DNA of 64,000 nucleotides, taken from the NCBI GenBank assembly GCA_014237855.1, contig JABACD010000001.1, positions 475,659 to 539,658 on the forward strand, read 5' to 3'. Numbering within the stretch: position 1 is the stretch's first letter; each line of letters begins with the position of its first letter. The notes under the pieces were generated by a model. It did not search any database. It saw only the letters and a program-made list of their open reading frames with translations, and was not told the origin of the DNA. Positions 1 through 8,779 of the stretch are shown here, one piece after another. The translations under genes and the position numbers were made by a program. The stretch comes from Planctomycetota bacterium (GTDB lineage: Bacteria > Planctomycetota > UBA1135 > GCA-002686595).

Positions 1-112
1 CGAGAAGGCCTAGGCCGCTGCTGTTCAACCAGTGGCCTTCCAGGACCCTTGGTGAATTCGGGGCGGGCCACCCTCGCCACCAGGGAGGAGTGCGGGCGAT
101 TGACCGTCTGAA

Positions 113-733
113 TTAGTTGAGCAAGCCCGTGCCCACTTCTGCCCCACCGATGGCGGGCGAACCCGAGTTCATCAGGCGCGAGACCTGAGCACGCACGAAT
201 TCCTCTGGGCCACCTGGCTTCATGCCCGCCCTACGAGCTTCTACCAGGGCGGTCTCCAGGGGAACGGAGAGAACGGCCGAGCGATAGATGGCCAGAAAGC
301 TTGCACACCGGCCACCGCTTGCGTCGTACATCAGGGTTGGTCGCCCATCACTACCACGAAGCCAATCAAGCACCAGATCGACGCACCGGTCGCTTCCCAG
401 ATCAGCTGGTCCCATTGGCACCATCAGGTACTCTAGTCCAAGGTGGCCACAGACTGTTGCCACATCGCACTTGCTCACATCGACAGAGGTCGAGAGATTG
501 ATCACGCGGACAACGCCTCGCCTCTTGGCCAACTCAAGATCCTCCTCGGAGGGCGCAGTACCAAACCAGATTGAGCCACACACGGAGACATTTCGCATGT
601 CTCCGAAGTTCGAGGCAACGACCTCAGGATAGTCCACGCTCGTTTCCGCCTTCGACGTTGAGCTGCAGCCCGCCAGCAGAACGAGCAACGCTACCGAGCA
701 TGCGAGTGAGCTAACCCTTGAACGGGGAATCAT
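113..733 (-). CDS. Lipoprotein with degenerate protein-tyrosine-phosphatase-like fold
   Basis: A 206-residue protein starting at ATG 733. The N-terminus has a basic stretch, a hydrophobic segment and a lipobox ending LLAGC, so Cys23 is the likely lipidated residue and the protein sits in an outer or periplasm-facing membrane. The body resembles the DUF442/TIGR01244 type of dual-specificity phosphatases: an early VIN-type strand near residue 78 and a P-loop-like stretch at 136-142. In active enzymes that loop reads HCxxGxxR. Here it reads YDASGGR, so the nucleophilic Cys is Asp137 while the Gly and Arg are kept. It is therefore probably catalytically inactive as a phosphatase, or uses other chemistry. 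The gene stands alone, downstream of an ECF/VWA operon with its own terminator between. The family call is from motif resemblance only. Confidence 0.7.
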   Translation of the reverse strand: MIPRSRVSSLACSVALLVLLAGCSSTSKAETSVDYPEVVASNFGDMRNVSVCGSIWFGTAPSEEDLELAKRRGVVRVINLSTSVDVSKCDVATVCGHLGLEYLMVPMGPADLGSDRCVDLVLDWLRGSDGRPTLMYDASGGRCASFLAIYRSAVLSVPLETALVEARRAGMKPGGPEEFVRAQVSRLMNSGSPAIGGAEVGTGLLN

Positions 734-872
734 GATTGCCGTGACGTTTACGCTTGCAAATGTGTCCGAATGGGAAGCGCGAGTCTATACGGATCTTTGC
801 GCGTGATGTGGAGCCTGGCTGTCAATCCTGAGTTCAGCGCACTCCTTGACCGGCTGCCCCTAGAAAACAGTC

Positions 873-903
873 GAGCCCGAGGGCGCCGTCCGCCCCCGGG
901 CTC
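873..903 (-). terminator. Rho-independent-type terminator after the VWA gene
   Basis: A 13-bp stem with one mismatch (873-885 against 891-903) and a 5-base loop. Read on the minus strand it is followed by a short T-rich tract (GTTTTC). It lies 45 bp downstream of the VWA stop codon. The rest of 734-947 shows nothing else I can support. Confidence 0.6.
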
Positions 904-947
904 CACTCTGGCTACCTGCCCCCTCAGAGCGAGCTCAGGCGGTCAGA

Positions 948-3617
948 TCATCGCTGGCCCTGCTCTAGATCCTTGGTTATCAGCTCCAAGATACGCTTCT
1001 CCAGCTCCTTGTTCTCGCTCTCCAGATCTCTCAACAGCTCCTGGGCAGCTCCCTCTTGGAGCTCTTCACATTGAGCTCGAAGAATCCTGTTCCGGCGGAC
1101 TTCATCAATGCACCTGGAGAGGTCATCCTCGTGGGCAACCTCACGTGACAGAAGGTCACGGCTAGTCTGCAGAAGGCTCAAGAACTCGACCAGATCACCG
1201 TCTTGCATCTGCTTGGCCAGCTGAACGGTCTCTTCGATCAGTTCACTCAGGGAGTCTCCGCGAGCGTGCACGCTCTGTCGCAAGACCTCCGCAAACTGAG
1301 CGACGAGTACGGCGCGGCGATATCCCAGAGAGGTACCAACCCACGTGGTCGCAGATGAGAAGTAGACTTCAGCAGAGATCTCCGTTGCAGCATCTTCTCG
1401 GGAATCACGCTCTGCCCCGGAGGGATCCTTGTAGCGCAATCGAACCGTCGCCAGCGGGTCTGCGGAATCTGCGTCTGTCAGCTCCAGCTCATAGAGAGCA
1501 ACGACCTGATGCCCAGCACCAACCTCACCGGCATCCACTTCGTCATTCCGGAAGTCAGCATCAGCTATCGCTCGATTCTCATAGCCAAGCAGCCTGTAAC
1601 GCTCAACCTGGAGCGGATCGAACTCCACCTGAATCTTGACGTCACGAGCGATCGCCTCGAAAGCACCTGTGAAGTTGTCAACCAGAGCCCGGCGCGCTTC
1701 AACGGGCGAATCCACGTAGTTGCAAACACCATCGCCCTTGTTCGCTAGCTGCTCGAGGAAGTTGTCGTTGTGATTGGACATCCCCACACCGATCGTGTTG
1801 AGGAAGATTCCCTGGTCACGCTTTTGAGCGACGTCATCATTGATTTGCTCCTGATTCGTCTGGCCAATGTTGGCCACGCCATCAGAAAGAAACACAACAC
1901 GATTGTGTGCCCCAGGAGTGAGACCCTCAGCAGCCACCTCGTATCCGAGGCGCAAGCCATTCTCTGCATTCGTCCCGCCTCCAGCTTTCAAGCCATAGAT
2001 CGCCGCCTCGATCTGCGCCCTGTGTTGAGCACTCGTCATGGGCAGGGTGATCGTGGCCGTCTTGCTAAAGGCAACAATCGCCACAGAATCACTGGGATAG
2101 AGCTGTGAGACAAGCAAGCGAATCGCGTGCTTGACCAGCTGGAGCCGCCCATCCTTCATGGATCCAGAAGTGTCAACAACAAAGGTCAGCGCAAGCGGCT
2201 TGCGCTCTTCCTTATCGACCTCTCGGCCACGAACCCCTACGCGCATCATCCAACGACGAGAGCTGGGATCCTCGGCATCACCAAACCGACTGAGTGCAAG
2301 CTCGGTCTCGATGGCAAAGGTGCCTTCAGAAGGAGGGGCAACATCCGGCTTGAAGTAGTTCACGAACTCCTCCGTACGAATCTGTTCCTTCGAGGGAAGG
2401 TTGCCATCATGTAGATAGCGACGCGCAAGGGTGTAGCTGGCCGTGTCTACATCGACACCAAAGGTCGACTGGCGATCCAGATGGGTCAACTCGAAGGGAT
2501 TATCTCCCCAGAACCTGAAGAACATGTCTGCGGGGCGTTCACCTGTACGCCGTGAACAGCTCTGAAGGATCCGATCCGCCTGCGCCTCGCAGAGCGCGCT
2601 GAAGTCTTCTGGACTCAGACCCCTTTGCTTGCCTGCCAGCGAAAAATCGAGCTCCGCAGTGGAGTCATGGAAGTAAAGCCGAGAGCCTAGAGCGTCAGCT
2701 GACTTCTCATTGAGCAGCCCACGTCTGCGTGAATTCGTGGATGACGATCCGGCAGGCCCTTCTGAGAAAACCCCTCCCCCATAACCCAGCGCCCCAAGCT
2801 TCTTGGAGTCCGGGCCAGGAGAAGATGGTCCTGGAGATGAAGGCCCTTGAGATGAAGGGCCTTGAGATGAAGGGCCTGTCGTCGGTCCGCCCTCGGCCCC
2901 CTTCCGAGAACCGTAGCGTCCTGCGAAGCGACCTTCGGCACTCTCGCTAGAAGGGGCAGCGATGCTTGTTCCTGCATCACGGCCACCGCCCAGAGATAGA
3001 TCCACCACCTTATTCCGGACACTCACAGACCCATCAGGTGTGACAGCAGCCTTTTCGGTACTAGGAAGGCCGCCAGTGATGACTGCCCCGACACTCGCAC
3101 CTTCTTGCTGACGAGCGCTCGATTCCCGCTTCCTCTCCAGGCCTGCTTTGGAGCTAACAGGAGCAAGATCAGCGCTCGACTTTGAGCTGGAATCGACCCG
3201 GGCCAACTGCTCTGAATCCGGCAGGCTCGCAGCTGGCTGGCCTGCCTGATCCTCCATCAACGCTCGACCACCAAGCACCCCTGCGGTCAACGCGAGCAGA
3301 CCCGCTGCCACTCGCGCTTGAGAACGCAGATACCAGGGTGTGATTCTGGGGATCGGCTGTGAGATACGCTCGAGGGTGGAAAGAGCCTCTAGCGGCAATG
3401 TCTCGTCAACTTGCGAGCTCTGCATGACCAGACCAATCGTCGCCTCCAGTCGCTGCTTTAGTGCACGTAGCTCTGCCGAGTCAGCGAGCTCTGATTCCAT
3501 CGCGCGCTTCTCATCAGCACTCACCTCACCCAACAGGTAGGCGCACAGTCGCTCATGGGTAGAGCTGTCATCCGACGACTTGTCTAGTCTGGAGTCTTCG
3601 TTATTCATGTTCTTCAT
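948..3617 (-). CDS. Membrane-anchored von Willebrand A protein with anti-sigma-like N-terminus
   Basis: An 889-residue protein. Residues about 20-65 resemble the short helical N-terminus of ECF-linked anti-sigma proteins (LCAYLLGEVSADE). A single membrane helix follows near 99-118, then a long low-complexity Ser/Gly/Pro linker containing tandem GPSS[QP] pentapeptides. The C-terminal half holds the vWF_A N-terminal region (NPFELTHLD... DVDTASY), a VWA domain with an intact MIDAS motif DTSGSM beginning at Asp482, and a DUF3520-like tail, as in E. coli YfbK. The start lies 9 bp after the ECF sigma stop, with GAGGG as a likely ribosome site, so the two are co-transcribed. I infer a cytoplasmic sigma-binding part joined through the membrane to an external VWA sensor. 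The VWA assignment is firm; the anti-sigma role is inferred from position and N-terminal shape. Confidence 0.88.
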   Translation of the reverse strand: MKNMNNEDSRLDKSSDDSSTHERLCAYLLGEVSADEKRAMESELADSAELRALKQRLEATIGLVMQSSQVDETLPLEALSTLERISQPIPRITPWYLRSQARVAAGLLALTAGVLGGRALMEDQAGQPAASLPDSEQLARVDSSSKSSADLAPVSSKAGLERKRESSARQQEGASVGAVITGGLPSTEKAAVTPDGSVSVRNKVVDLSLGGGRDAGTSIAAPSSESAEGRFAGRYGSRKGAEGGPTTGPSSQGPSSQGPSSPGPSSPGPDSKKLGALGYGGGVFSEGPAGSSSTNSRRRGLLNEKSADALGSRLYFHDSTAELDFSLAGKQRGLSPEDFSALCEAQADRILQSCSRRTGERPADMFFRFWGDNPFELTHLDRQSTFGVDVDTASYTLARRYLHDGNLPSKEQIRTEEFVNYFKPDVAPPSEGTFAIETELALSRFGDAEDPSSRRWMMRVGVRGREVDKEERKPLALTFVVDTSGSMKDGRLQLVKHAIRLLVSQLYPSDSVAIVAFSKTATITLPMTSAQHRAQIEAAIYGLKAGGGTNAENGLRLGYEVAAEGLTPGAHNRVVFLSDGVANIGQTNQEQINDDVAQKRDQGIFLNTIGVGMSNHNDNFLEQLANKGDGVCNYVDSPVEARRALVDNFTGAFEAIARDVKIQVEFDPLQVERYRLLGYENRAIADADFRNDEVDAGEVGAGHQVVALYELELTDADSADPLATVRLRYKDPSGAERDSREDAATEISAEVYFSSATTWVGTSLGYRRAVLVAQFAEVLRQSVHARGDSLSELIEETVQLAKQMQDGDLVEFLSLLQTSRDLLSREVAHEDDLSRCIDEVRRNRILRAQCEELQEGAAQELLRDLESENKELEKRILELITKDLEQGQR
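2821..2880. repeat. Four 15-bp tandem repeats coding GPSS[QP]
   Basis: Four imperfect copies of a 15-bp unit (2821-2835, 2836-2850, 2851-2865, 2866-2880) inside the linker of the VWA gene. The unit encodes a pentapeptide Gly-Pro-Ser-Ser-Gln/Pro. Copies differ by one to a few bases, so copy-number change would alter linker length without shifting frame. Confidence 0.85.
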
Positions 3618-3626
3618 ATCAGGCCC

Positions 3627-4247
3627 TCAGGCAGTCCCCATTCCACTTCCAGCATTACTCAACCCCGTCTCCGCTTGCATGATTGGCTCTAGCCTTCGAC
3701 TGAGGCCCTTGAGGCCCTCGCTGATCAGCCATCCAACAGTTCCAATCTTTCGGCCCGTCACCTCAGCGATCTCGCGATAACTGCGATTGGCAAGAAGTCT
3801 CAACACGAGCACTTCTCGCTGATCGACTGGAAGCTCCTCCAAGGCAGCCTCCACCAACGCCGCCGTATCTTGGGCGTCGACTTCAATCTGCCCACCTGGT
3901 GTTGCTTCGTGAGGTGCCACTTCCTGCTCCCTGTGTTTTCGACGCTGTTCAGACCTGATGATGTCCATACAAGCATTCCTCGTAACGGTGTGTAGCCAGG
4001 CCGCGAGCTGTCGATTACCGCCTCCATCGTCAGGCTCTCCATCCCCAAAGCGCAATTCGAGTGGCGGGTCATTGGCCAGCTTGAGGAAGACCTCCTGCAC
4101 CACATCCTCATAGCCACTCCCGGGACCCAAGAGGCCCCTCGCATGACGTAAGAGAGGGCCCTGGTATCGGTGAACCAGCTCCGAGAATGCTGTTCCATCT
4201 CCCTCCCGCCAGGAGGAGAGAAGCTCACTATCAGTTAGTTCAGTCAT
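3627..4247 (-). CDS. ECF-family RNA polymerase sigma factor
   Basis: A 206-residue sigma-70-family protein. Region 2 shows the expected YEDVVQEVFLKL and WLHTVTRNACMDIIR blocks. Region 4 shows LPVDQREVLVLRLL and SYREIAEVTG followed by the recognition helix with KIGTVGWLISEGLKGL. There is no region 3, as usual for the ECF group. It is the first gene of a two-gene operon with the VWA/anti-sigma-like protein 9 bp downstream, a layout that suggests the partner controls its activity. The ATG at 4247 opens the conserved part and no better start is visible. Confidence 0.93.
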   Translation of the reverse strand: MTELTDSELLSSWREGDGTAFSELVHRYQGPLLRHARGLLGPGSGYEDVVQEVFLKLANDPPLELRFGDGEPDDGGGNRQLAAWLHTVTRNACMDIIRSEQRRKHREQEVAPHEATPGGQIEVDAQDTAALVEAALEELPVDQREVLVLRLLANRSYREIAEVTGRKIGTVGWLISEGLKGLSRRLEPIMQAETGLSNAGSGMGTA

Positions 4248-4534
4248 GGTCGGTCAGTTGCAGCCTGCACCAGGTAGACGGCGGGCCTGGGGAGGGTCTT
4301 GGGAACTTGTTCAGAATTCGAGCGCTCCAGCTCTGTGGACTCCCCGCCCAGAGGCTTCTGGGCTACACACTTGCTGTCTGAGGGCCGTTTTCATGCTCAA
4401 GATTGGCCCTCAACAGGCCAACCAACCCCTCCGAGACCAGGGTCGAGTCACGATTCGAGCCGGGCCCCCCCTAAGCCAGGCGACAAGGACCCGACTCTAC
4501 GAGTCTGGGCCGTGATCCCCAAAGCTGGAACTAG
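4248..4534. other. Intergenic region upstream of the ECF/VWA operon
   Basis: A gap without a convincing gene. It should carry the promoter of the ECF/VWA operon on the minus strand, but I cannot identify -35/-10 elements with confidence. A small palindrome GAACTTGTTC lies near 4305-4315 and could be an operator, though this is weak. Confidence 0.4.
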
Positions 4535-4574
4535 CTGGACCCCCGCCCGAGTCAATCCTCGAGCGGGGGTCCAG
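4535..4574 (-). terminator. Long hairpin after the SPFH operon
   Basis: A 17-bp inverted repeat with one mismatch (4535-4551 against 4558-4574) and a 6-base loop, 26 bp beyond the stop of the downstream SPFH gene. It is probably the transcription end of that operon, although the T-tract after it on the minus strand is poor. Confidence 0.55.
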
Positions 4575-4600
4575 GTGAATGATCGCCGAGGGCCGAGGAC

Positions 4601-5683
4601 TCAGTCCTCACCCACGAGCAGATCCACCAGCTTGTCGATTTCGATTACCGAAGGGACATTGGGGTCATTGGAATTGAGCGTCACACTCTCAAAACTGAGG
4701 TTCTCAGCCGCATCACGAGCCTGAAGAATGCGGCCACCAAGAGAGTCGAGAGCTTCATTGCGCAACTCATCTCGCAGGGCCTGGGCCATGTCCAGGGCCA
4801 ACTGACCCTCCGCTACCAGCTCCTCGTACTCAGCATCAGCCTGTGGCCGTATCTGATTGTCGTAGATATCTGCTTGAGCGATGACTGTCGCCACCTCCAC
4901 ATTGTTGCTGGAGGACGCATCCTGGAGCCTCTTATCCCACTCTGCACGCGACTCTTTCTCCTTGGCCTCGGTCTCCTTCTCGATCTTTCCGGTGATCTTG
5001 AGAGCATCCTCAACCTTTCGCTGACTCTTGGCAAGCTCAGTCAGCTGCTGGGTCAACTGCTTGTTTTGGAGTTCTTCCTCGTAGGTCTTCGGGAAGCGTA
5101 CCGCGCGGATCAAGATCTCCTCAGGCTTGACAAAGAGCTTCGCCACCTCGGTCTCGAGCTTCGGCATGATCTGCGAGATCAGTTGAAGGCGCTCCTCCGT
5201 GTTGTAGAAGCTCTCCGTATTGAGATTAGCCAGTTCGTCTCGCAGCTTGCCCTTGACTGTCTCGGCGACACGCTGCTTGTAGTCAGCCTTGAGCCCCTTG
5301 GCGACAAGCTTCCAGGCCTCGTTCTCGATAATCCGATAGGTAACCGTGACATCAACGCTGACCTGGTTGTTGTCACTCGTCCGGATTGCGAGGGGTAGCT
5401 CTTCCTGGGCGTTCCCATAACGCTTTGACCGCCCGCTCTGTGCTGCCAGTTCCGTGAAGGTCAGGAAGTGAGTGCGTCGATCGAGGCGGTGCCACTTGTG
5501 AACGCCACTCACGCCCCAGTGAAAACCAGGCTCATGGTCCTGTTCGACATACCCCCCCGATCCCCACATGTACTGCTTGACGCCGATCTCACCGGGTTCA
5601 ATCCGTTCGAAGATCGTCGACATGACGAACATCCCGAGTCCCAGGAGGGCGATGAGCCCTACTATTACCTTGAGTACCTTCAT
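4601..5683 (-). CDS. SPFH/Band-7 protein, HflC-like
   Basis: A 360-residue protein with one N-terminal membrane anchor (about residues 4-22), then an SPFH/Band-7 domain (ERIEPGEIGVKQY onward), and a long charged alpha-helical/coiled-coil part (about 205-290) rich in Lys/Glu/Gln. Proteins of this type oligomerise at the membrane into cage or microdomain scaffolds. It begins 3 bp after the stop of the partner SPFH gene, and its ribosome site GGAGGAG overlaps that gene's last codons, so translation is likely coupled. The pair order resembles hflK-hflC, but no ftsH is adjacent and similarity to true HflC is limited, so no gene symbol is given. Confidence 0.82.
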   Translation of the reverse strand: MKVLKVIVGLIALLGLGMFVMSTIFERIEPGEIGVKQYMWGSGGYVEQDHEPGFHWGVSGVHKWHRLDRRTHFLTFTELAAQSGRSKRYGNAQEELPLAIRTSDNNQVSVDVTVTYRIIENEAWKLVAKGLKADYKQRVAETVKGKLRDELANLNTESFYNTEERLQLISQIMPKLETEVAKLFVKPEEILIRAVRFPKTYEEELQNKQLTQQLTELAKSQRKVEDALKITGKIEKETEAKEKESRAEWDKRLQDASSSNNVEVATVIAQADIYDNQIRPQADAEYEELVAEGQLALDMAQALRDELRNEALDSLGGRILQARDAAENLSFESVTLNSNDPNVPSVIEIDKLVDLLVGED

Positions 5684-5686
5684 GGC

Positions 5687-6880
5687 TTACTCCTCCTCCT
5701 GCTTCTGGGTGCTTGATCGCTGGGCTGTCCTCGAACCTTCGTCGTGCTCCAGTCGCTTCGGAGCTGGGTCCCGGCTGTAGGGAACCAGGGTGAAGTTGAT
5801 GGTCTGGAGCTTCTTGATGAGGGCTTCCCGCACCACAACACGGCCCTTCTTCTCGAGCGCGTCCGTACGTGCACGGATGCCTTCGGCCTCTTTCGTGTAC
5901 TTGGCCACGAGACCCCGGGCTTCTGCAGTATGCCGATCCTTCGACTGCTGACCCTCGGCCTCCCTGGTCACCTTGTAGGCATCAGCACCCTTCGTGATCT
6001 TGATCGCCTGCTGTTGGGCTTGGAGTAGCTGCTTCGTGAGCTCTCCCTGAAGCTCTTGCCACTCGATCTCCTTTTCCTTCGCAACAAGTGCGAGTTGCTG
6101 CTCCCGCTTTTGCAAGAGCTGCTCTTCTTTGACCTTGAGGTGTGCCACCTGCTGGTCGGCAACTTTCTTCTCCTCGATCGCTGCCTCGTAGTCCTTGTCG
6201 AAGCGTGGCTTGGGAGTGATCAGTCGCTCGACCTGGATGCCATGCGTTCGCAGTATCTGGTTCATGCGCTCTGTACTGCGCACTCCGGCCGCTTCATAGC
6301 TAGCTGGATTTGCAACTTCAACAGCAGAGATCCTTCCGAACTCATCTCTCAAGATCGAGCGGGCGTGGGCACGCATCCAGTCGCGCTTGAAGCCCTCCCC
6401 CGGACCGGAGTCGTCAATGATCTCTGCGGCGAAGGAAGGGATGAGCGTGTATTGAATCTCCAGGGACTCGAACCAGAAATTCGACCCATCGCTGGCGCGA
6501 ACCGTCAGGAAGGGTGCGTGATTGTCTCCCTCTGAGACTCGGCCCTCCATCAAGTACTTCTGTGGAGTGCGATCCAAGGGAAAGATCTCCTGGACGAATG
6601 GGATATAGAGCTTGAAGCCAGGCCTATCGATTACTTCCCGCTCTCCCGTTGCGTAGTTCATTTTCACGGCAACCTGGTCATCTGCGATATTCACAACGCC
6701 GAGATTGCCAGAGGCCGCCAAGACAGCAATCGTCAGGAATGCGACGGCCACCGAGCCGCCAGTGAGAAGGATGTTCTTCAGACGGATATCCTTGGGGGAC
6801 TTGCCCCGAAAGTGCTGGCGCGGGCCATTCCCCTCGGGCTCTTCCGGAGGTGTGACATCATCCATGTTTATGGTCTTCAT
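5687..6880 (-). CDS. SPFH/Band-7 protein, HflK-like
   Basis: A 397-residue protein. A short Pro/Glu-rich cytoplasmic tail (PPEEPEGNG) precedes a membrane helix at about 35-60 (LLTGGSVAVAFLTIAVLAA), then an SPFH domain, and a long helical segment (about 215-330) rich in Lys/Glu/Gln with a KEAEGIRAR-type motif seen in flotillin/HflK relatives. It is the first gene of the two-gene SPFH operon. The ATG at 6880 gives the expected N-terminal tail and anchor. It probably forms a hetero-oligomeric membrane assembly with the downstream SPFH protein; clients are unknown. Confidence 0.82.
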   Translation of the reverse strand: MKTINMDDVTPPEEPEGNGPRQHFRGKSPKDIRLKNILLTGGSVAVAFLTIAVLAASGNLGVVNIADDQVAVKMNYATGEREVIDRPGFKLYIPFVQEIFPLDRTPQKYLMEGRVSEGDNHAPFLTVRASDGSNFWFESLEIQYTLIPSFAAEIIDDSGPGEGFKRDWMRAHARSILRDEFGRISAVEVANPASYEAAGVRSTERMNQILRTHGIQVERLITPKPRFDKDYEAAIEEKKVADQQVAHLKVKEEQLLQKREQQLALVAKEKEIEWQELQGELTKQLLQAQQQAIKITKGADAYKVTREAEGQQSKDRHTAEARGLVAKYTKEAEGIRARTDALEKKGRVVVREALIKKLQTINFTLVPYSRDPAPKRLEHDEGSRTAQRSSTQKQEEE

Positions 6881-7067
6881 TTTCTGTCCAGGGAATTGGA
6901 GACGAGAGTGACCACCTACGGGCCAGGCCGGCGCTATTCACTCACTTGCATGCAAAGTCAGTTGCATCGATTTGGAGAGACGGGGATCCTTTAGCGCCTG
7001 GATATTGTGGAGTGAAGCACCCGATTCTCTTCACCCAATCCCCAGCCTCCAACACGAAGACCATAAA

Positions 7068-8114
7068 GTGCCCAAGAACCCCCCTCAATTCGACCCGGAT
7101 GCACCCGCATCACCCGGAGCTGGGATCTTTGGCCTGGAGCTAGCGCCCGAAGAGTGCCAGGTCCGAATCCTCGGAGTTCCATTCGACGCCACCAGTTCAT
7201 ACCGCCAGGGCTCCGCCGGAGGGCCCTCAGCAATCCTCAGGGCAAGCCACCAGGTCGACCTCTTCGATGTACTACAAGCAGACTGGGCTGGAGGTGACGG
7301 CCAGCCCTGGAAGGCCGGTATCCACATGGAGGTGGATCGCGACATCGAGGAATGGAACATGGAAGCACGCAGGCTAGCCTCCTTTACTCACGAGCTAGGG
7401 ATCCGCAAGGAAGATCAAGGCAATCGCATCCGCGTCGATGAGCTTGGAGAGATGGTCAATCAGCGGACTCGTGGCTGGACGCTCGAAACGCTCGGATCTG
7501 GCGCACTGCCCGTCGTGGTCGGTGGTGACCATGCAGCCCCATTCGGTGCAATCACGGCTGCCGCTCACTCCCACCGCAGCCTCGGCATCCTGCACATCGA
7601 TGCTCACGCCGACTTGAGGCCGGCCTATCAGGGGTTCACCTGGTCCCATGCCTCGATCTTCCACAACGTGCTCGAGGCAGCTCCATCCGTGGAGCGGCTG
7701 GTCTCAGTTGGCCTCAGGGATCTGGGTGAAGGGGAATTCAAGACCATCGAGAGGTCCGGGGGTCGAATCCGGGCGGTCTACGATCACCAACGTGCCAGAA
7801 CGGCGAACCTGGAGCTGGCGATAGCAGAGGTGGGACACCTGCCGGACCAGGTCTGGTTGAGCATCGATATCGACGGCCTCGACCCCGCCCTCTGCCCAAA
7901 CACCGGAACACCCGTTCCAGGCGGCCTTGGCTGGAACGAGACAATGGACTGGCTGGGAGCCCTGGCAAGTTCTGGTAAGCGGGTCGTTGGCCTCGATCTC
8001 TGCGAGGTCAATCCGGGCAAGACCAGTCCCGAGAGCGAGGACAGCTGGGATGCCATTGTTGGCGCCAGGCTGCTCTACAAGATGATCGGGGCTGCCCTCG
8101 CGTCGAGAGCCTGA
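7068..8114 (+). CDS. Arginase/agmatinase/formiminoglutamase-family ureohydrolase
   Basis: The metal-binding signatures of the ureohydrolase superfamily are all present in order: GGDH, HIDAHADLR and SIDIDGLDP with the following GTPVPGG. They hold the binuclear Mn site that hydrolyses a guanidino or formimino group. The exact substrate (agmatine, arginine, formiminoglutamate or another guanidino compound) cannot be told from the sequence; an agmatinase-like role in polyamine synthesis is most common for such proteins. I chose the GTG at 7068 (348 residues) because the 32 extra residues of the upstream ATG at 6972 look unlike protein and a GAAGA motif precedes 7068. The gene is divergent from the SPFH operon. 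Confidence 0.87.
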   Translation: MPKNPPQFDPDAPASPGAGIFGLELAPEECQVRILGVPFDATSSYRQGSAGGPSAILRASHQVDLFDVLQADWAGGDGQPWKAGIHMEVDRDIEEWNMEARRLASFTHELGIRKEDQGNRIRVDELGEMVNQRTRGWTLETLGSGALPVVVGGDHAAPFGAITAAAHSHRSLGILHIDAHADLRPAYQGFTWSHASIFHNVLEAAPSVERLVSVGLRDLGEGEFKTIERSGGRIRAVYDHQRARTANLELAIAEVGHLPDQVWLSIDIDGLDPALCPNTGTPVPGGLGWNETMDWLGALASSGKRVVGLDLCEVNPGKTSPESEDSWDAIVGARLLYKMIGAALASRA

Positions 8115-8222
8115 CCAAGAAAGCCGCCCTGGTAGCCAGAACAGGCTCCCCTGAAATCCGGTGAACCCAATTACCAATAAGGGAAGCGCACTGGACTTGA
8201 GAGCCATGACCCCTCACTCAAG

Positions 8223-8645
8223 ATGACCGACACCAACGACTCAGCCTCCGAATTCGCAGACCGCCCCTGGATGGATGGGGCCGAAGCCCCCGATGTCGCC
8301 ATCAGCCCAGCTCGTGGTTGGCTGCTCGCCACCCACGCGACCCCCGCTCTCGTGGGGCTCCTCTTCCCCTATGGCACCTCCATCATTCCTCCGCTACTCA
8401 TATGGCAGCTGAAGGCCAAGCAGGGGGAGGATCAACAGATGGCGGAGCACTCCGTCGAGGCACTGAATTTTCAGATCAACCTTGCTCTGGTATGCCTGGC
8501 CCTCTCGATCACCCTTATCGGGCTCGTCCTCGTCCCCGTGGTCCTGATCGCCGGACTGGTCTTCTCAACGATCGCCACCATCAAGGCCAGCCAGGGACAG
8601 CGCTACCACTACCCCTGGATTCACCGGTTCGTGAGCACCGATTGA
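8223..8645 (+). CDS. DUF4870-type small membrane protein
   Basis: A 140-residue protein with an acidic N-terminus and three or four hydrophobic segments (about 32-60, 84-118). The pattern HATPALVGLLFPYGTSIIPPLLIWQLK... EALNFQINLAL... HYPWIHRFV matches the DUF4870/Tic20-like family of small inner-membrane proteins of unknown function. It lies about 110 bp after the ureohydrolase in the same direction and ends at a strong bidirectional terminator. Confidence 0.8.
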   Translation: MTDTNDSASEFADRPWMDGAEAPDVAISPARGWLLATHATPALVGLLFPYGTSIIPPLLIWQLKAKQGEDQQMAEHSVEALNFQINLALVCLALSITLIGLVLVPVVLIAGLVFSTIATIKASQGQRYHYPWIHRFVSTD

Positions 8646-8699
8646 CCCTGGAGCCACCATCCAGATGCGGCCTTCCAGGTCGAATGGTCCGGATCAAAT

Positions 8700-8734
8700 C
8701 TGAGCAGCGCTGTCTGATCGACAGCGCTGCTCAG
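8700..8734. terminator. Perfect 15-bp hairpin between convergent genes
   Basis: Left arm 8700-8714, loop TGATC, right arm 8720-8734, with no mismatch. It lies between the stops of the DUF4870 gene (+) and the secreted protein gene (-). It probably acts in both directions. Confidence 0.75.
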
Positions 8735-8779
8735 GTTCTGGGCCTTGCGGATGAACCGGCAGGCAAGGCTCTGACGGAT

